The notes below the pieces were generated by a model, which was not told the origin of the DNA, did not search any database, and worked only from the letters and a program-made list of their open reading frames with translations. The position numbers were made by a program, and so were the translations under genes. 64,000 bases of DNA from positions 29,091 through 93,090 of the forward strand of contig CATKXO010000006.1 of NCBI GenBank assembly GCA_949840775.1. Direction: 5' to 3'. Below, piece by piece: positions 1 to 8,862 of the stretch; within the stretch, counting starts at the first letter, position 1, and the number at the start of each line of letters is the position of its first letter. This stretch comes from an uncultured bacterium. Lineage in GTDB: Bacteria > Bacillota > Clostridia > Oscillospirales > Oscillospiraceae.

Positions 1-1031
1 AGGGGCGGCAGGAAGACGTAGTCCTTGGCGTAGTCCCCCATCAGCTCCTCGATGTACCACCACACGGACACCCCCACATAGCCCTGCTGGCACTTGGCGA
101 TGAGCTGGCTGTCGCTCTGGGAGAACATCTCCACGTCCATCAAGCCCTCCGCGTACCAGTCATGGAAGTAGGTCAGGCAGTCCCGGTAGGCGTCGCTGGC
201 GCAGACAAATTCCACCTTGCCGTCGCTTCTCAGATGGATGTCGTTGATGACATCGTTGGGCCAGTTGGTGAAGCCGAAGCCGGAGTAGAAGATATTCTGA
301 CCCCAGCACCACTCGTCAAAGCCGGTGGTCATAGGAATGGTGGAGCCGGGGGCGTTGCCGTAATATTTGGCGGACATGTCGTTGTCCTGGAAGGCCTTGA
401 GCACGTCGTGGAGCTCGTCCAGAGAGGTGGGCACCTCCAGCCCCAGGTCGTCCAGCCAGGCCTTGTTAATCATGCTGTACTGGGGGACGGAGAAGATGGA
501 GAACGCCTCGTCCATAGGGGCGCCGATGCCGGCGGTGGTCATCTGCTCCCCCGAGGGCAGGCCGTAGATCTTGCCGTCCTCCTGGGTGATGGCCGCCCGG
601 ATCTCCGGGTGCTCCTCCAGGATGGCGCACAGGTTGGGCATGATGTCCGGGGTGAGGTAGGGGGTCATGTCCAAAAAGGTGCCGTCGTCCCCGTACCGGG
701 CCAGGTCGTAGTTGGAGAAGCCCACCCCCATAAAGGCGTCGGGGTACTGGCCGCCGGTGATGCGGATGTTCACCTGCTCGGCCAGGGAGTCGGACATGGT
801 CTCCCAGTTGATTTTGACGCCGGCGCTGGCCTGGAGGGCGTCCAGCACCTCGTGACCGTCATAGCCTCTGGACAGGGCGGACATGCCGCCCATGATATCG
901 AACTCGGTCTGTTCCGTGTTGGGGTTGACCGTACCGTCGTTCACGTTGACCACCAGTCCCCCGCCGCAGCCGGACAGGAGGGACAGGGACAGGGCCGCAG
1001 ACAGCGCGGCGGCAAACAGCTTCTTTTTCAT
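1..1031 (-). CDS. ABC transporter extracellular solute-binding lipoprotein (LplA-like), partial
   Basis: This is the binding protein of a carbohydrate ABC importer. About 343 residues are visible; the C-terminus lies beyond the window start. The N-terminus is a lipoprotein signal: MKKK, a hydrophobic run, then the lipobox LLSGC followed by glycines, so the mature protein is anchored outside the membrane. The body resembles family-1 binding proteins used with LplB/LplC permeases. The ATG at 1031 is preceded by AGGAGG at good spacing. It is the third gene of a leftward operon behind the two permeases, 17 bases after the second. No ATPase gene is visible, as expected for this class, which shares a general MsmX-type ATPase. 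The substrate is probably an oligosaccharide, but it cannot be read from the sequence. Confidence 0.9.
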   Translation of the reverse strand, partial: MKKKLFAAALSAALSLSLLSGCGGGLVVNVNDGTVNPNTEQTEFDIMGGMSALSRGYDGHEVLDALQASAGVKINWETMSDSLAEQVNIRITGGQYPDAFMGVGFSNYDLARYGDDGTFLDMTPYLTPDIMPNLCAILEEHPEIRAAITQEDGKIYGLPSGEQMTTAGIGAPMDEAFSIFSVPQYSMINKAWLDDLGLEVPTSLDELHDVLKAFQDNDMSAKYYGNAPGSTIPMTTGFDEWCWGQNIFYSGFGFTNWPNDVINDIHLRSDGKVEFVCASDAYRDCLTYFHDWYAEGLMDVEMFSQSDSQLIAKCQQGYVGVSVWWYIEELMGDYAKDYVFLPP

Positions 1032-1047
1032 CGAACTTCCTCCTCTC

Positions 1048-1947
1048 TCAGCCCTTGACGGCCCCGGCCATAAAGCCCTTCTCGAAGTGCTTCTGGACGA
1101 AGGGGTAGATGACCAGCATGGGCACCGCCGCCACAATCATGGAGCAGAACTTCAGCAGCTCGGTGAGCTTGTTCAGCTCGGCGTAGCCGCCGGAGATGGT
1201 GGCCGCCTGAGAGGCGGAGGCGGAGCTCTTAATCAGGATGTTCCGCATGACCAGGGGCAGGGGGGTGCCCTTGCCGCCCAGATAGATCAGGGCGGTGAAC
1301 CAATCGTTCCAGTAGGCCACCATGGAGAACACCACCATCACCGCCATGATGGGCATGGACAGGGGAATCACCACGGAGAAGAAGGTGCGCAGCTTGGAGC
1401 AGCCGTCAATCTCACTGGCCTCGATGAGGTCGTGGGGGATGGAGTTCTGGAAATAGTTACGGACGATAATCATATTGCCCACCGCCACCCCGCCGGGGAG
1501 GAACAGGGACCACATGCTGCCCGTCAGGCCGGTGGATTTCACCACCAGGTAGGTGGGGACCAGTCCGCCGCCGAAGTACATGGTAATCAGGAAGAAGATA
1601 CTCAGCGCCTTGCGCCCCGGCAGGTCCTTCTGGGCCAGGGGATAGGCGGTGATGTACAGCATGACCACCGAGAAGATGGTGCCGATAACGGTATATTTCA
1701 CCGAGTTGAGGAAGCCGGAGACGATGTTCTTCTCCGCGAACACCGCCTTGTAGCCGTCCAGGGTGAAGCCGCTGGGCAGCAGGAAGGTTTTTCCCGCATA
1801 TACCTCATAGGGGTCGGAGAAGGAGGCCACCAGCACATAGTACAGCGGGTAGGCCACGATCACAAGGACCACCGCGCAGATAGCCACCAGAATGATGTCG
1901 CTGGTCCGCTCGGACATGCCGGTGGACAGAGATTTTTCCTTTGTCAT
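1048..1947 (-). CDS. Carbohydrate ABC transporter permease (LplC/YtcP-like)
   Basis: This 299-residue inner-membrane permease forms the import channel with the LplB-like partner encoded upstream. It has about six hydrophobic segments, the first at residues 18-40. The cytoplasmic EAA loop reads EASEIDGCSKLRTFFSVVIP near residues 178-197, where the ATPase docks. The C-terminal PFVQKHFEKGFMAGAVKG is the usual ending of this family. It lies between the first permease gene (14-base gap) and the binding-protein gene in a LacI-controlled operon. The family call is firm; the substrate is unknown. Confidence 0.93.
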   Translation of the reverse strand: MTKEKSLSTGMSERTSDIILVAICAVVLVIVAYPLYYVLVASFSDPYEVYAGKTFLLPSGFTLDGYKAVFAEKNIVSGFLNSVKYTVIGTIFSVVMLYITAYPLAQKDLPGRKALSIFFLITMYFGGGLVPTYLVVKSTGLTGSMWSLFLPGGVAVGNMIIVRNYFQNSIPHDLIEASEIDGCSKLRTFFSVVIPLSMPIMAVMVVFSMVAYWNDWFTALIYLGGKGTPLPLVMRNILIKSSASASQAATISGGYAELNKLTELLKFCSMIVAAVPMLVIYPFVQKHFEKGFMAGAVKG

Positions 1948-1961
1948 AATTTCCGCCCCCT

Positions 1962-2909
1962 TTACACAAATTCCACGTCCGAGGCTCTGGACGCGATCTT
2001 GTTGACGACGAGCAGCAGAATAATGTTCACCGCCGTGTTGAACAGGCCCACCGCCGTGGAGTAGCTGTACTTGGCGCTCTCAATGCCCTGCTGGTACACA
2101 TAGACGGCGATCACATCGCTGGTGGCCTTGTTCAGGTCGGTCTGGAGCAGCCAGACCTTCTCAAACCCCACGTTCATCAGGCCACCGGCGGCCATAATCA
2201 GGTTCAGGATGGCCATGGGCAGCAGCTCGGGGATGTCGATGCTGCGGATTCGCTGAAACACCGACGCGCCGTCGATCTTGGCCGCCTCATAGAGGCCGGG
2301 GTCCACGTTGGCCAGGGTGGCCAGGTAGATGATACAGCCCCAGCCGGCGTCCTGCCAGATGCCTGAGGCGATGTAGATGGTGCGGAAGGCGGAGGACTGG
2401 GTCAAAAAGTCGATTTGGGTGCCCAGAATCAGGTTGAGCAGTCCCCCCGAGGGGCTGAGGAAGATGCGGATCATACCGCAGATGACCATAACGGAGATGA
2501 AGTGGGGGGCGTAGAGCACCGTCTGCACCACCCGTTTGAATTTGTGAAACCGGAGCTGGTTGATAATCAGGGACAGGATGATGGGGATGGGGAAGCTCCA
2601 CAGCAGGCTGTACAGGCTGATGAGCACCGTGTTCTTAATCATCCGCCAGCAGGTGGGGGAGCTGAAAAAGCGCTGGAACCAGTACCAGCCCACCCACTCG
2701 CTGCCCAGATAGCCCCGGCTGGCCTTGAAGTCCCGGAAGGCGATCTGGATGCCGTACATGGGGATGTACTTGTAAATAACTGTGAGCACCACGGGGATCA
2801 GCAGCAGCGCGTACAGCTGCCAGTTGTCCATGATCCTCTGACCCAGGCTCTTGCCCGGCCGGGCAAGGGCGGCGGAACCCGCCGCCGAGATGCGTACGCC
2901 AGTTTTCAT
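1962..2909 (-). CDS. Carbohydrate ABC transporter permease (LplB-like)
   Basis: This is the first gene of the sugar importer operon and the partner permease of the LplC-like protein. It has about six membrane segments, beginning with a long helix near residues 29-50 that follows a short cytoplasmic tail. An EAA-type loop (EAAKIDGASVFQRI) near residue 225 marks the ATPase contact. I chose the ATG at 2909 because AGGGAG lies eight bases upstream; an in-frame GTG at 2918 overlaps that ribosome site and is less likely. A sigma-A-type promoter and a LacI-type operator lie just upstream, shared with the divergent regulator gene. Confidence 0.92.
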   Translation of the reverse strand: MKTGVRISAAGSAALARPGKSLGQRIMDNWQLYALLLIPVVLTVIYKYIPMYGIQIAFRDFKASRGYLGSEWVGWYWFQRFFSSPTCWRMIKNTVLISLYSLLWSFPIPIILSLIINQLRFHKFKRVVQTVLYAPHFISVMVICGMIRIFLSPSGGLLNLILGTQIDFLTQSSAFRTIYIASGIWQDAGWGCIIYLATLANVDPGLYEAAKIDGASVFQRIRSIDIPELLPMAILNLIMAAGGLMNVGFEKVWLLQTDLNKATSDVIAVYVYQQGIESAKYSYSTAVGLFNTAVNIILLLVVNKIASRASDVEFV

Positions 2910-2950
2910 ATGCGTCACTCCCTATTTCTTTCCTTGTTGCAGTTTTCGAT

Positions 2951-2964
2951 ATGAAACGTTACAT
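2951..2964. promoter_or_regulatory. LacI-type operator for the sugar importer operon
   Basis: The sequence ATGAAACGTTACAT is an imperfect palindrome centred on AACGTT, the usual core of LacI/GalR operators. It lies just downstream of the predicted start of the leftward transcript, where a bound repressor would block elongation. Two related sites lie beside the lacI-type gene. Confidence 0.6.
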
Positions 2965-2977
2965 ATTCGTTGCGTTT

Positions 2978-3007
2978 ATGATAGTCCCACATATTATCCC
3001 TTGTCAA
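2978..3007 (-). promoter_or_regulatory. Promoter of the sugar ABC operon
   Basis: On the minus strand, TTGACA (3007-3002) and TATCAT (2983-2978) are separated by 18 bases. Transcription would run left through the first operator into the LplB-like gene. Confidence 0.65.
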
Positions 3008-3107
3008 CCACTTTTTTTCACTTCAAAAAAGATTCTTCCCTTTTTCACAAAACCGGGCGTTTGATTTTGTGCAGTTGGACGATTTACTGGAAATTTCCTC
3101 AAAGTAC

Positions 3108-3135
3108 TTGCAAAATAACGTTTCACGTCTATAAT
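3108..3135 (+). promoter_or_regulatory. Promoter of the LacI-family gene with embedded operator
   Basis: TTGCAA (3108-3113) and TATAAT (3130-3135) are 16 bases apart. The spacer holds AATAACGTTTCACG (about 3113-3126), a copy of the operator core seen at 2951, so the regulator gene is probably autoregulated. Confidence 0.7.
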
Positions 3136-3145
3136 GAAATCATCG

Positions 3146-3159
3146 GTGAAACATTTCAC
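3146..3159. promoter_or_regulatory. LacI-type operator at the regulator's own start
   Basis: GTGAAACATTTCAC is palindromic except for its central two bases and matches the other two sites. It falls just after the predicted transcription start of the regulator gene. Confidence 0.65.
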
Positions 3160-3178
3160 GATTTGAGAGGTGAACTCC

Positions 3179-4168
3179 ATGAAACAGCGCGACAGCGCCC
3201 CCACCATGAAGGACGTGGCCCGGGAGGCCGGGGTGGCTCTGGGCACCGTGTCTAAGGTGTTCAACGACATCCCCGTGGGGGAGGATTACCGGAAGCGGGT
3301 GGAGGAGGCCGCCCGGCGGCTGGGCTATCAGGTGAACAGCTACGCCCGGGGGCTGAAAACCAACCGGACCTGCTCGGTGGCCCTGATTCTGCCCGACATC
3401 ACCCACCCCTTCTTCTCCGCCCTGGCTCAGGGGGTGTGCTCCGCCCTGGCCGCCCGGGGCTACCGGACCATCCTGTCCATCACCGCCTACGACCCCGAGG
3501 CCGAGCAAAAATGTATCCAGATGGTCCGGCAGAACAAGGTGGACGGCATCATCGGCCTGACCTACAACCCGGAGCTGGACATCGACCCCCGGCTGCCCTA
3601 TGTGAGCATCGACCGCTATTTCAGCCCCAGCGTCCCCTGCGTGGCCTCGGACAACTTCGGTGGGGGCCAGCTGGCGGCGGAGAAGCTGCTGGAGCTGGGG
3701 TGTACGCGGCCCCTGTTCCTGCGCATCGGCTCCAGGGTCCCCGGCGAGTCGGACAAGCGGGGAGACGGCTTTGAATCGGTGTTCCGTCAGCGGGGGATGG
3801 TGTGCGCCGCCTTGCGGCTCAACGACGAGGACGGGCTGGAGCCCATCCGGGACTTTCTGGCCGGGCACATGGGCGGGGGGCGGCTGGATTTCGACGGCAT
3901 CTTCTGCGTCAACGACGCCCTGGCGGTCCGCGTCCGGAACTTTTTGACGGCGCTGGGCCTGCGGGTGCCGGAGGACGTGCAGCTCATCGGCTTTGACGGC
4001 CTGCGCCACTTTGCCACCGGGGACTTTTACTGCTCCACCATCGTCCAGCCCGTGGGCCGGCTGGCGGAGACCGGCGTGGACATGCTCCTCCGGGAGGACC
4101 GGAGCAACCTGCCCAGCCTGGTCTGCCTGCCCGTTACCTACGCCCCCGGCGGCACCACAAAGGAGTAA
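3179..4168 (+). CDS. LacI-family transcriptional regulator
   Basis: This 329-residue repressor probably controls the divergent sugar importer. The N-terminal helix-turn-helix reads TMKDVAREAGVALGTVSKVF (residues 9-28), followed by the hinge segment that enters the minor groove. Residues 60-329 form a periplasmic-binding-protein-like effector domain, with the typical SVALILPDITHPFFSALAQG start and an IGFDGL motif near residue 277. I chose the ATG at 3179 because GAGAGGTG lies at normal distance; the GTG at 3170 overlaps that site. Three operator-like palindromes in the divergent region match the LacI core, which supports local control and autoregulation. The effector sugar is unknown. Confidence 0.93.
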   Translation: MKQRDSAPTMKDVAREAGVALGTVSKVFNDIPVGEDYRKRVEEAARRLGYQVNSYARGLKTNRTCSVALILPDITHPFFSALAQGVCSALAARGYRTILSITAYDPEAEQKCIQMVRQNKVDGIIGLTYNPELDIDPRLPYVSIDRYFSPSVPCVASDNFGGGQLAAEKLLELGCTRPLFLRIGSRVPGESDKRGDGFESVFRQRGMVCAALRLNDEDGLEPIRDFLAGHMGGGRLDFDGIFCVNDALAVRVRNFLTALGLRVPEDVQLIGFDGLRHFATGDFYCSTIVQPVGRLAETGVDMLLREDRSNLPSLVCLPVTYAPGGTTKE

Positions 4169-4170
4169 AA

Positions 4171-4221
4171 CCCCCTCCGTCACGGCCTGCGGCCGCGCCA
4201 CCTCCCTCTGACGGGGGGAGG
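4171..4221. repeat. Intergenic palindromic repeat (CCCTCCGTCA type)
   Basis: CCCCCTCCGTCA near 4171 is mirrored by TGACGGGGGGAGG at 4209-4221, around a GC-rich centre containing GCGGCCGC. It fills the gap between two genes and resembles REP-like palindromes common in this bacterial group. It has no coding content. Confidence 0.55.
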
Positions 4222-4241
4222 CAAAAAGGAAAGGATTTATA

Positions 4242-4817
4242 ATGGCAAGCGAGTATTTGAAGTGGAAATACCGGAACGTCCGGCCCGACCGGCCGGTGGA
4301 GCGGACAAAAAAGCAGCGCCGCCAAACCTGGTGGCACTACCACAAGTGGCATGTGATTCTCGGCGTGGCGGCGTTGTGTATGATCGGTAATCTGGTCTGG
4401 CACGCCGTCACTCAGGTCCGCCCCGACTACCAGATTGCCTATGTGGCCTCCGCTCCCCTGTCAGAGGAGGAGGCCGCCGCCTGGGAAAGCCGCCTGTCCG
4501 CCCTGGGGGCCGACTGCAACGGGGACGGCAAAATCCTGGTCCGGCTCAACCAGTATCTCTCGGTTCAGGAGGACGCCATGTATACCGCCGCCGGCAGCGT
4601 CAAGCTGATGGCCGACCTGGACTCCTGCGAGAGCTATTTCTTCCTGTTGGGGGACCCGGAGGGCTTTCAGGAGGGCTATGAGGTGCTCCGGGAGGACTGG
4701 TTCCCGGTGGAAAACGGGCTGTATCTGGCCCGGCGGACCTTCTGGGAGGACCGGACCCCAAAGCATATGGCGGACTGCGACGCGCTGTGGGCGCGGTTGT
4801 TAGAGGAGGCGGCGTAA
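4242..4817 (+). CDS. Hypothetical single-pass membrane protein
   Basis: This 191-residue protein matches no family I know. It has a very basic N-terminal cytoplasmic segment (WKYRNVRPDRPVERTKKQRR), then one membrane helix at about residues 39-58 (WHVILGVAALCMIGNLVW). The outer domain of about 130 residues is rich in acidic and aromatic residues. GGAAAGGA precedes the ATG. The stop codon directly adjoins the start of the next gene, a lipoprotein, so the two are cotranscribed and probably act together at the cell surface. The function is unknown. Confidence 0.7.
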   Translation: MASEYLKWKYRNVRPDRPVERTKKQRRQTWWHYHKWHVILGVAALCMIGNLVWHAVTQVRPDYQIAYVASAPLSEEEAAAWESRLSALGADCNGDGKILVRLNQYLSVQEDAMYTAAGSVKLMADLDSCESYFFLLGDPEGFQEGYEVLREDWFPVENGLYLARRTFWEDRTPKHMADCDALWARLLEEAA

Positions 4818-5405
4818 ATGAAAAAGCTGTTTGGTCTATGTCTGTGCATGGCGCTGTTTCTCAGCGGATGCGGCAAGGCCGCGCCGCCCAAGGCTGCGGA
4901 CGGCTCGGCCTGGAGCGAGGACTGGGTCACGCTGGGAAGCGTCATGGGCGTGGACACTCCGGAGGGACTGACTGCCCGGGAAAACAGCGATGTCCTGTCT
5001 GCAAAGGGAATGTATTACGCCTCCTGGTCGGCCGGCGAGGCGGTCCCCTATGTCAACGAGGACGGGGAGGAGGCCCAGTTATACGACGCGCAGGTTTATC
5101 ATCTTCTGGCGGCAGGATATGACTCCACCCAAAAAGCGGAAGAAACAGCGGCGGAGTGGTTGGATATGGCCTATGCGCAGTATGCGGTGGACGCGGAAGC
5201 CGTGGAGACCTGCAATGGCCAGGAATTGACCGTCATTACCTATACTTACATGTCAGAGAGCAACCCCTACAGCCGGGGCGCTTCCGCCTTCGGGACCTAC
5301 GGGAACTACGCCCTCAGCGTGGAGCTGTCCTGCCGGGAGAGCTTCGACGGCGATGCCCTGGAGATTTTGGAAAACTTTTTGGAGCACTGTCACTACGCGG
5401 CATAA
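4818..5405 (+). CDS. Hypothetical lipoprotein
   Basis: This 195-residue surface lipoprotein has the signal MKKLFGLCLCMALFLSGCGK, with lipobox LSGC and the acylated Cys near residue 18. The mature part is acidic and rich in Tyr, Ala and Glu and shows no motif I recognise. The ATG follows the upstream stop with no gap, and GGAGG lies inside the end of the upstream gene. Translation is therefore probably coupled to the membrane protein before it. The role is unknown. Confidence 0.72.
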   Translation: MKKLFGLCLCMALFLSGCGKAAPPKAADGSAWSEDWVTLGSVMGVDTPEGLTARENSDVLSAKGMYYASWSAGEAVPYVNEDGEEAQLYDAQVYHLLAAGYDSTQKAEETAAEWLDMAYAQYAVDAEAVETCNGQELTVITYTYMSESNPYSRGASAFGTYGNYALSVELSCRESFDGDALEILENFLEHCHYAA

Positions 5406-5417
5406 AGCAAGCAAATA

Positions 5418-5483
5418 TGTGGGACCCGCCGCCCTCGGCGGGCCATTTTCAAGATGACCCGGCCAGGGGGCCGGGTCCCACAG
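5418..5483. repeat. Dispersed palindromic repeat (TGTGGGACC type)
   Basis: TGTGGGACCCGCC at the left end is mirrored by GGCCGGGTCCCACA at the right end, with inner hairpins GCCGCCCTCGGCGGG and CCGGCCAGGGGGCCGG. Related elements occur at 19348-19427 and 34327-34398. It ends just before the ribosome site of the next gene. Confidence 0.75.
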
Positions 5484-5501
5484 AAGATGGGAGGAATAGA
5501 T

Positions 5502-6254
5502 GTGGGACTGCTGTTTGCGGAGGACCCGCACTTTAACGAGAACGAGCGTCAAACCGGCTTTTACCGCTACCGGCAGCTCCTGTCCGCCCGGTTTGGCCGG
5601 TGGTGGAAGACCAATCTGTTCACCCTGGCGGGCTTTGCGCCCCTGGCGGCGGGGATATTTACCGCCGTGGCTTCCTCCAGCGTGCTGGTGCTGCTGCCCG
5701 TCTCCCTTCTGGGCGGAGCCATCGCCGGGCCTTTCCTGGCCGGGATGTACGACGCCGTCCTCCGGGGTCTGCGGGACGACCCCCGGCCCTGGTGGGACGG
5801 CTGCCGGCAATCCTGGAAGCAGAACTGGAAAGGCAGCCTGATCCCCGGCGCTCTGCTGGGCCTGGCCGCGGGAGTGTACACCTTTATGGCCATGCTGTTC
5901 TGGTGGGCGGAGCGGTCCCCTTCCCTTGGGACGGTGGCGCTGTACCTGTTTTCCCTGCTGGTGGTGCTGATGGTCAATACCCTCTACTGGCCCCAGCTGG
6001 TGCTGTTCCGGCAGAAGGCGTCCGTCCGTCTGCGCAACTGCCTGCTGTTCTGTGTAAAATACCTCTGGCGTGTGCTGGGCGTGGGGATGTTGCAGCTGGT
6101 TTACTTGGCAGTGTTCGTGCTGTTCGCCCCCTGGACGCTTCTCCTGCTGCCGGTCCTCGGGGTATGGTATATCCTGTTTCTCTCGCAGTTTTTCATCTAT
6201 GAGCAGATGGAGGAAGCGTTCCAAATGGAGGAACAGTTCAAATCCGTTCAATAG
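5502..6254 (+). CDS. YesL/DUF624-like integral membrane protein
   Basis: This 250-residue membrane protein begins GLLFAEDPHFNENERQTGF, similar to the start of YesL/DUF624 proteins, which often accompany LplABC-type sugar importers. About five or six hydrophobic segments follow, with Trp/Arg-rich loops (WWDGCRQSWKQNWKG). I chose the GTG at 5502 because GGGAGG lies seven bases upstream; a longer frame from 5454 would begin inside the upstream repeat and is unlikely. The molecular function of the family is not established; a role tied to sugar uptake or the envelope is inference from context. Confidence 0.7.
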   Translation: MGLLFAEDPHFNENERQTGFYRYRQLLSARFGRWWKTNLFTLAGFAPLAAGIFTAVASSSVLVLLPVSLLGGAIAGPFLAGMYDAVLRGLRDDPRPWWDGCRQSWKQNWKGSLIPGALLGLAAGVYTFMAMLFWWAERSPSLGTVALYLFSLLVVLMVNTLYWPQLVLFRQKASVRLRNCLLFCVKYLWRVLGVGMLQLVYLAVFVLFAPWTLLLLPVLGVWYILFLSQFFIYEQMEEAFQMEEQFKSVQ

Positions 6255-6381
6255 CGGATAACTTTCAGGAGGTCACAGGCGGGATTGACAAAGCGATGAT
6301 GCCGCTCAGGGTGTTCGGGGGCTGGAGGCGGCGGGACGGCCGGCGGTTTGCACTGCCATTTGTGAAAGTTCCACAATTATC

Positions 6382-6409
6382 TTGACATTTTTTGTGATCG
6401 GATTATAAT
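6382..6409 (+). promoter_or_regulatory. Promoter of the Fbp/Afu-type ABC importer
   Basis: TTGACA (6382-6387) and TATAAT (6404-6409) are separated by 16 bases. The rest of 6255-6381 shows no feature I can support. Confidence 0.75.
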
Positions 6410-6466
6410 ATAGGAGTAGTTCCCCGGTTGTTTAAGATGTTCAAATTCAGAAAAGGAGTCCTAGCT

Positions 6467-7750
6467 ATGAAAAAGATCCTTGCACTTGCACTGGCCATGT
6501 CCATGGCCTTGTCCCTGACTGCCTGCGGCGGCGGAAACAAAGCACCTGCCGCCTCCAGCAATCCCCCCGCCGCCAGCAGCGGCGCCCCCGCCCAGTCCGC
6601 CCCCGCAGGGGTGGAGGCCGACTACGACTACACCATCCGTATCTACTCCAACTCCAACTCCACCGAGCGCACCACCTGGCTCATCAACGAGGCCAAGGAG
6701 GCCGGCTTCAACATCTCCATCGACGACAACTCCGTCATTTCCGGCGACACCGCCGCCATCCAGGCCGCCAACGAGAACAAGGACGGCGACCTGATCTTCG
6801 GCCTGAACGAGACCCGCTGGAGCCAGCTGGTGGACGGCACCTATGAGAACCTGAAGATTATGGACTGGACCCCCTCCTGGTCCGGTGATGTGGGCGAGTA
6901 CGTCTACCCCGGCAAGGCCTACGGCCTGGTCATCCAGAACGTGCTGATGCTCTACCGCAACGACGAGCTGGGCACCAACGGCGCCGAGCTCCACTTCGAC
7001 CACTGGGCCGACATTGTGGATTGCGGCTACTCCTGGTACCGCCAGAACAAGGTGGGCGGCACCACCAACGCCAACATCAACTCCGCCATGCTCTACGCCT
7101 TTGTGGACCCCGCATCCCCCGCCGGCGGCATCTCCGTGGACGGCTGGAAGACCCTGTGGAAGTACTGCGCCGAGGGCAAGAGCGGCGGCGACGACTACAA
7201 GTACGGCTTTGACCCCCTGAACAAGGGCGACGTGCAGGTGTCCACCTTCTACTCCTCCTCCCTCTACGGCAAGATCGACGCCGCGGGCGAGAGCTCCGAG
7301 AAGCCCCTGAAGGGCACCATGGAGCCTGAGAACTGGGCCCTGGTGGACATCAAGGATGGCACCTACTACATCGCCGAGTACATCGGCATCCTGGACAAGG
7401 CCGGCCGTACCCCCGAGCAGACCGCCGCTGTGGAGGAGTTCGCCGAGTGGTTCGGTTCCGCCGAGATTCAGGCTGCCTGGGGCGAAGAGTGCGACTCCTA
7501 CCCCTGCAACACCCAGGCCGCCACGATGCTCTACCCCGACGGCATCCCCCCCATCTATGAGCTGAAGAACTTTGCCCTGTCCAAGGTGGACGGCGACACC
7601 ACCTACGCCGAGTATGTGGCCGCCCACTCCAGCGACTGGACCAACATCATGACCAATCTGGGCTTCTACTGGGCCGATACCAGCAGCCCCGCTCCCACCC
7701 CCGACTGGGACAATCTGGACTGGGCCACCCTGACCCAGACTGCCGGCTGA
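6467..7750 (+). CDS. ABC transporter substrate-binding lipoprotein (FbpA/AfuA-like)
   Basis: This 427-residue binding protein serves the importer encoded downstream. The signal MKKILALALAMSMALSLTAC ends in a lipobox. A Pro/Ala/Ser-rich linker follows to about residue 45, then a two-lobe binding fold of the Fe(III)/thiamine/phosphosugar type (TIRIYSNSNSTERTTWLINE near its start). The ATG at 6467 follows AAGGAG; the in-frame ATG at 6428 lacks a ribosome site. A GC-rich hairpin directly after the gene probably gives more binding protein than membrane parts. The substrate could be ferric ion, a polyamine, a phosphonate or a sugar phosphate; the HAD phosphatase in the operon favours a phosphorylated compound, but this is inference. 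Confidence 0.88.
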   Translation: MKKILALALAMSMALSLTACGGGNKAPAASSNPPAASSGAPAQSAPAGVEADYDYTIRIYSNSNSTERTTWLINEAKEAGFNISIDDNSVISGDTAAIQAANENKDGDLIFGLNETRWSQLVDGTYENLKIMDWTPSWSGDVGEYVYPGKAYGLVIQNVLMLYRNDELGTNGAELHFDHWADIVDCGYSWYRQNKVGGTTNANINSAMLYAFVDPASPAGGISVDGWKTLWKYCAEGKSGGDDYKYGFDPLNKGDVQVSTFYSSSLYGKIDAAGESSEKPLKGTMEPENWALVDIKDGTYYIAEYIGILDKAGRTPEQTAAVEEFAEWFGSAEIQAAWGEECDSYPCNTQAATMLYPDGIPPIYELKNFALSKVDGDTTYAEYVAAHSSDWTNIMTNLGFYWADTSSPAPTPDWDNLDWATLTQTAG

Positions 7751-7766
7751 TTTGAATTACTTATCC

Positions 7767-7804
7767 GTGGCGGGCCGGTCTTCCCGGCCCGCCACCGCCT
7801 TTTA
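7767..7804 (+). terminator. Intercistronic hairpin (partial terminator)
   Basis: A perfect 12-base stem, GTGGCGGGCCGG with CCGGCCCGCCAC, encloses the loop TCTTC and is followed by CGCCTTTT. It lies between the binding-protein and ATPase genes. The short T-run suggests leaky termination or 3' protection of the upstream message. Confidence 0.75.
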
Positions 7805-7832
7805 AATCTAATAAAGAGAGGGAGCGCCGCTT

Positions 7833-8849
7833 ATGATCCGCCTGAACGACATCGCCGTCAAATTTGGCGACTTCACCGCCCTGCACGACATCAACGTCCA
7901 TGTGAAGGAGGGGGAGTTCTTCACCTTCCTGGGGCCCTCCGGCTGCGGCAAGACCACCACCCTGCGCACCATCACAGGCTTTATTGAGCCGGTATCCGGG
8001 AGCGTGGTGGTGAAAGACAAGGATATCACCCACGTCCCCATTGAGGAGCGCAACATCGGCATTGTTTTCCAGTCCTACGCCCTGTTCCCCACCATGACGG
8101 TGTATGACAATATCGCCTTCGGCCTGAAGCTGAAAAAGCTGAAAAAGGCGGAAGTCGCCCGGAAGGTAAACGACATCGCCAAAAAGGTGGACCTGAGCGA
8201 GGAGCAGCTGAAAAAAGCGGTGAGCCAGCTGTCCGGCGGCCAGCAGCAGCGGGTGGCCATTGCCCGGGCCTTGGTCACCGAGCCGGCCATCATCTGCATG
8301 GACGAACCTCTGTCCAATCTGGACGCCAAGCTCCGCGTCCAGCTGCGCAACGAGCTCAAGCAGATGCAGAAGGACTTTGGCATCACCACCATCTACGTCA
8401 CCCACGACCAGGAGGAGGCTCTCACCCTCTCCGACCACATCGCCGTGTTCAACAAGGGGGTCATTGAGCAGATCGGCACCCCCAACGAGGTTTACAACCA
8501 CTCGGCCACCGAGTTTGTGTGCAACTTCATCGGTGACATTAACCTCCTCCAGGCTGAGGCGGTGTCGGCCCTGAACAGGGCCGGCGGCCGGGTGGACCCG
8601 GCCGCCCACAACTACATTCGCCTGGAGCGCATCCACGTCAATGTGGACCCCAAGCCGGGCAGCGTGGCCCTGGAGGGCGTTGTGGACAGCCGGGAGTACT
8701 ACGGGCTGTACATCAAGTACTACATCCGCGCCGCCGGGCAGATCATCAAGGTCATCGAGAAAAACGACGGCGTGAACATCTACGAGGTGGGCCAAGCCGT
8801 TCAGGTGGTCATGGACCCCAGGGACGTGATGGCCTACCCCGCAGAGTAA
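7833..8849 (+). CDS. ABC transporter ATP-binding protein (PotA/FbpC-like)
   Basis: This 338-residue ATPase drives the importer. Walker A is GPSGCGKTT (about residues 34-42), the Q-loop lies in VFQSYALFP, the signature is LSGGQQQR (about 133-140), Walker B is IICMDEP with the D-loop SNLDA, and the switch His lies in VTHDQEEA. The C-terminal 100 residues form a TOBE/OB-like regulatory region. The family includes iron, polyamine, thiamine and phosphosugar importers. It lies between the binding protein and the fused permease, with 13 bases before the latter. Confidence 0.95.
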   Translation: MIRLNDIAVKFGDFTALHDINVHVKEGEFFTFLGPSGCGKTTTLRTITGFIEPVSGSVVVKDKDITHVPIEERNIGIVFQSYALFPTMTVYDNIAFGLKLKKLKKAEVARKVNDIAKKVDLSEEQLKKAVSQLSGGQQQRVAIARALVTEPAIICMDEPLSNLDAKLRVQLRNELKQMQKDFGITTIYVTHDQEEALTLSDHIAVFNKGVIEQIGTPNEVYNHSATEFVCNFIGDINLLQAEAVSALNRAGGRVDPAAHNYIRLERIHVNVDPKPGSVALEGVVDSREYYGLYIKYYIRAAGQIIKVIEKNDGVNIYEVGQAVQVVMDPRDVMAYPAE

Positions 8850-8862
8850 AGGGGGCGGGACT

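Noticed and set aside
6255-6380. A small coding gene between the YesL-like protein and the importer
   Set aside because: No frame with a ribosome site, and no similarity; only the importer promoter can be supported.
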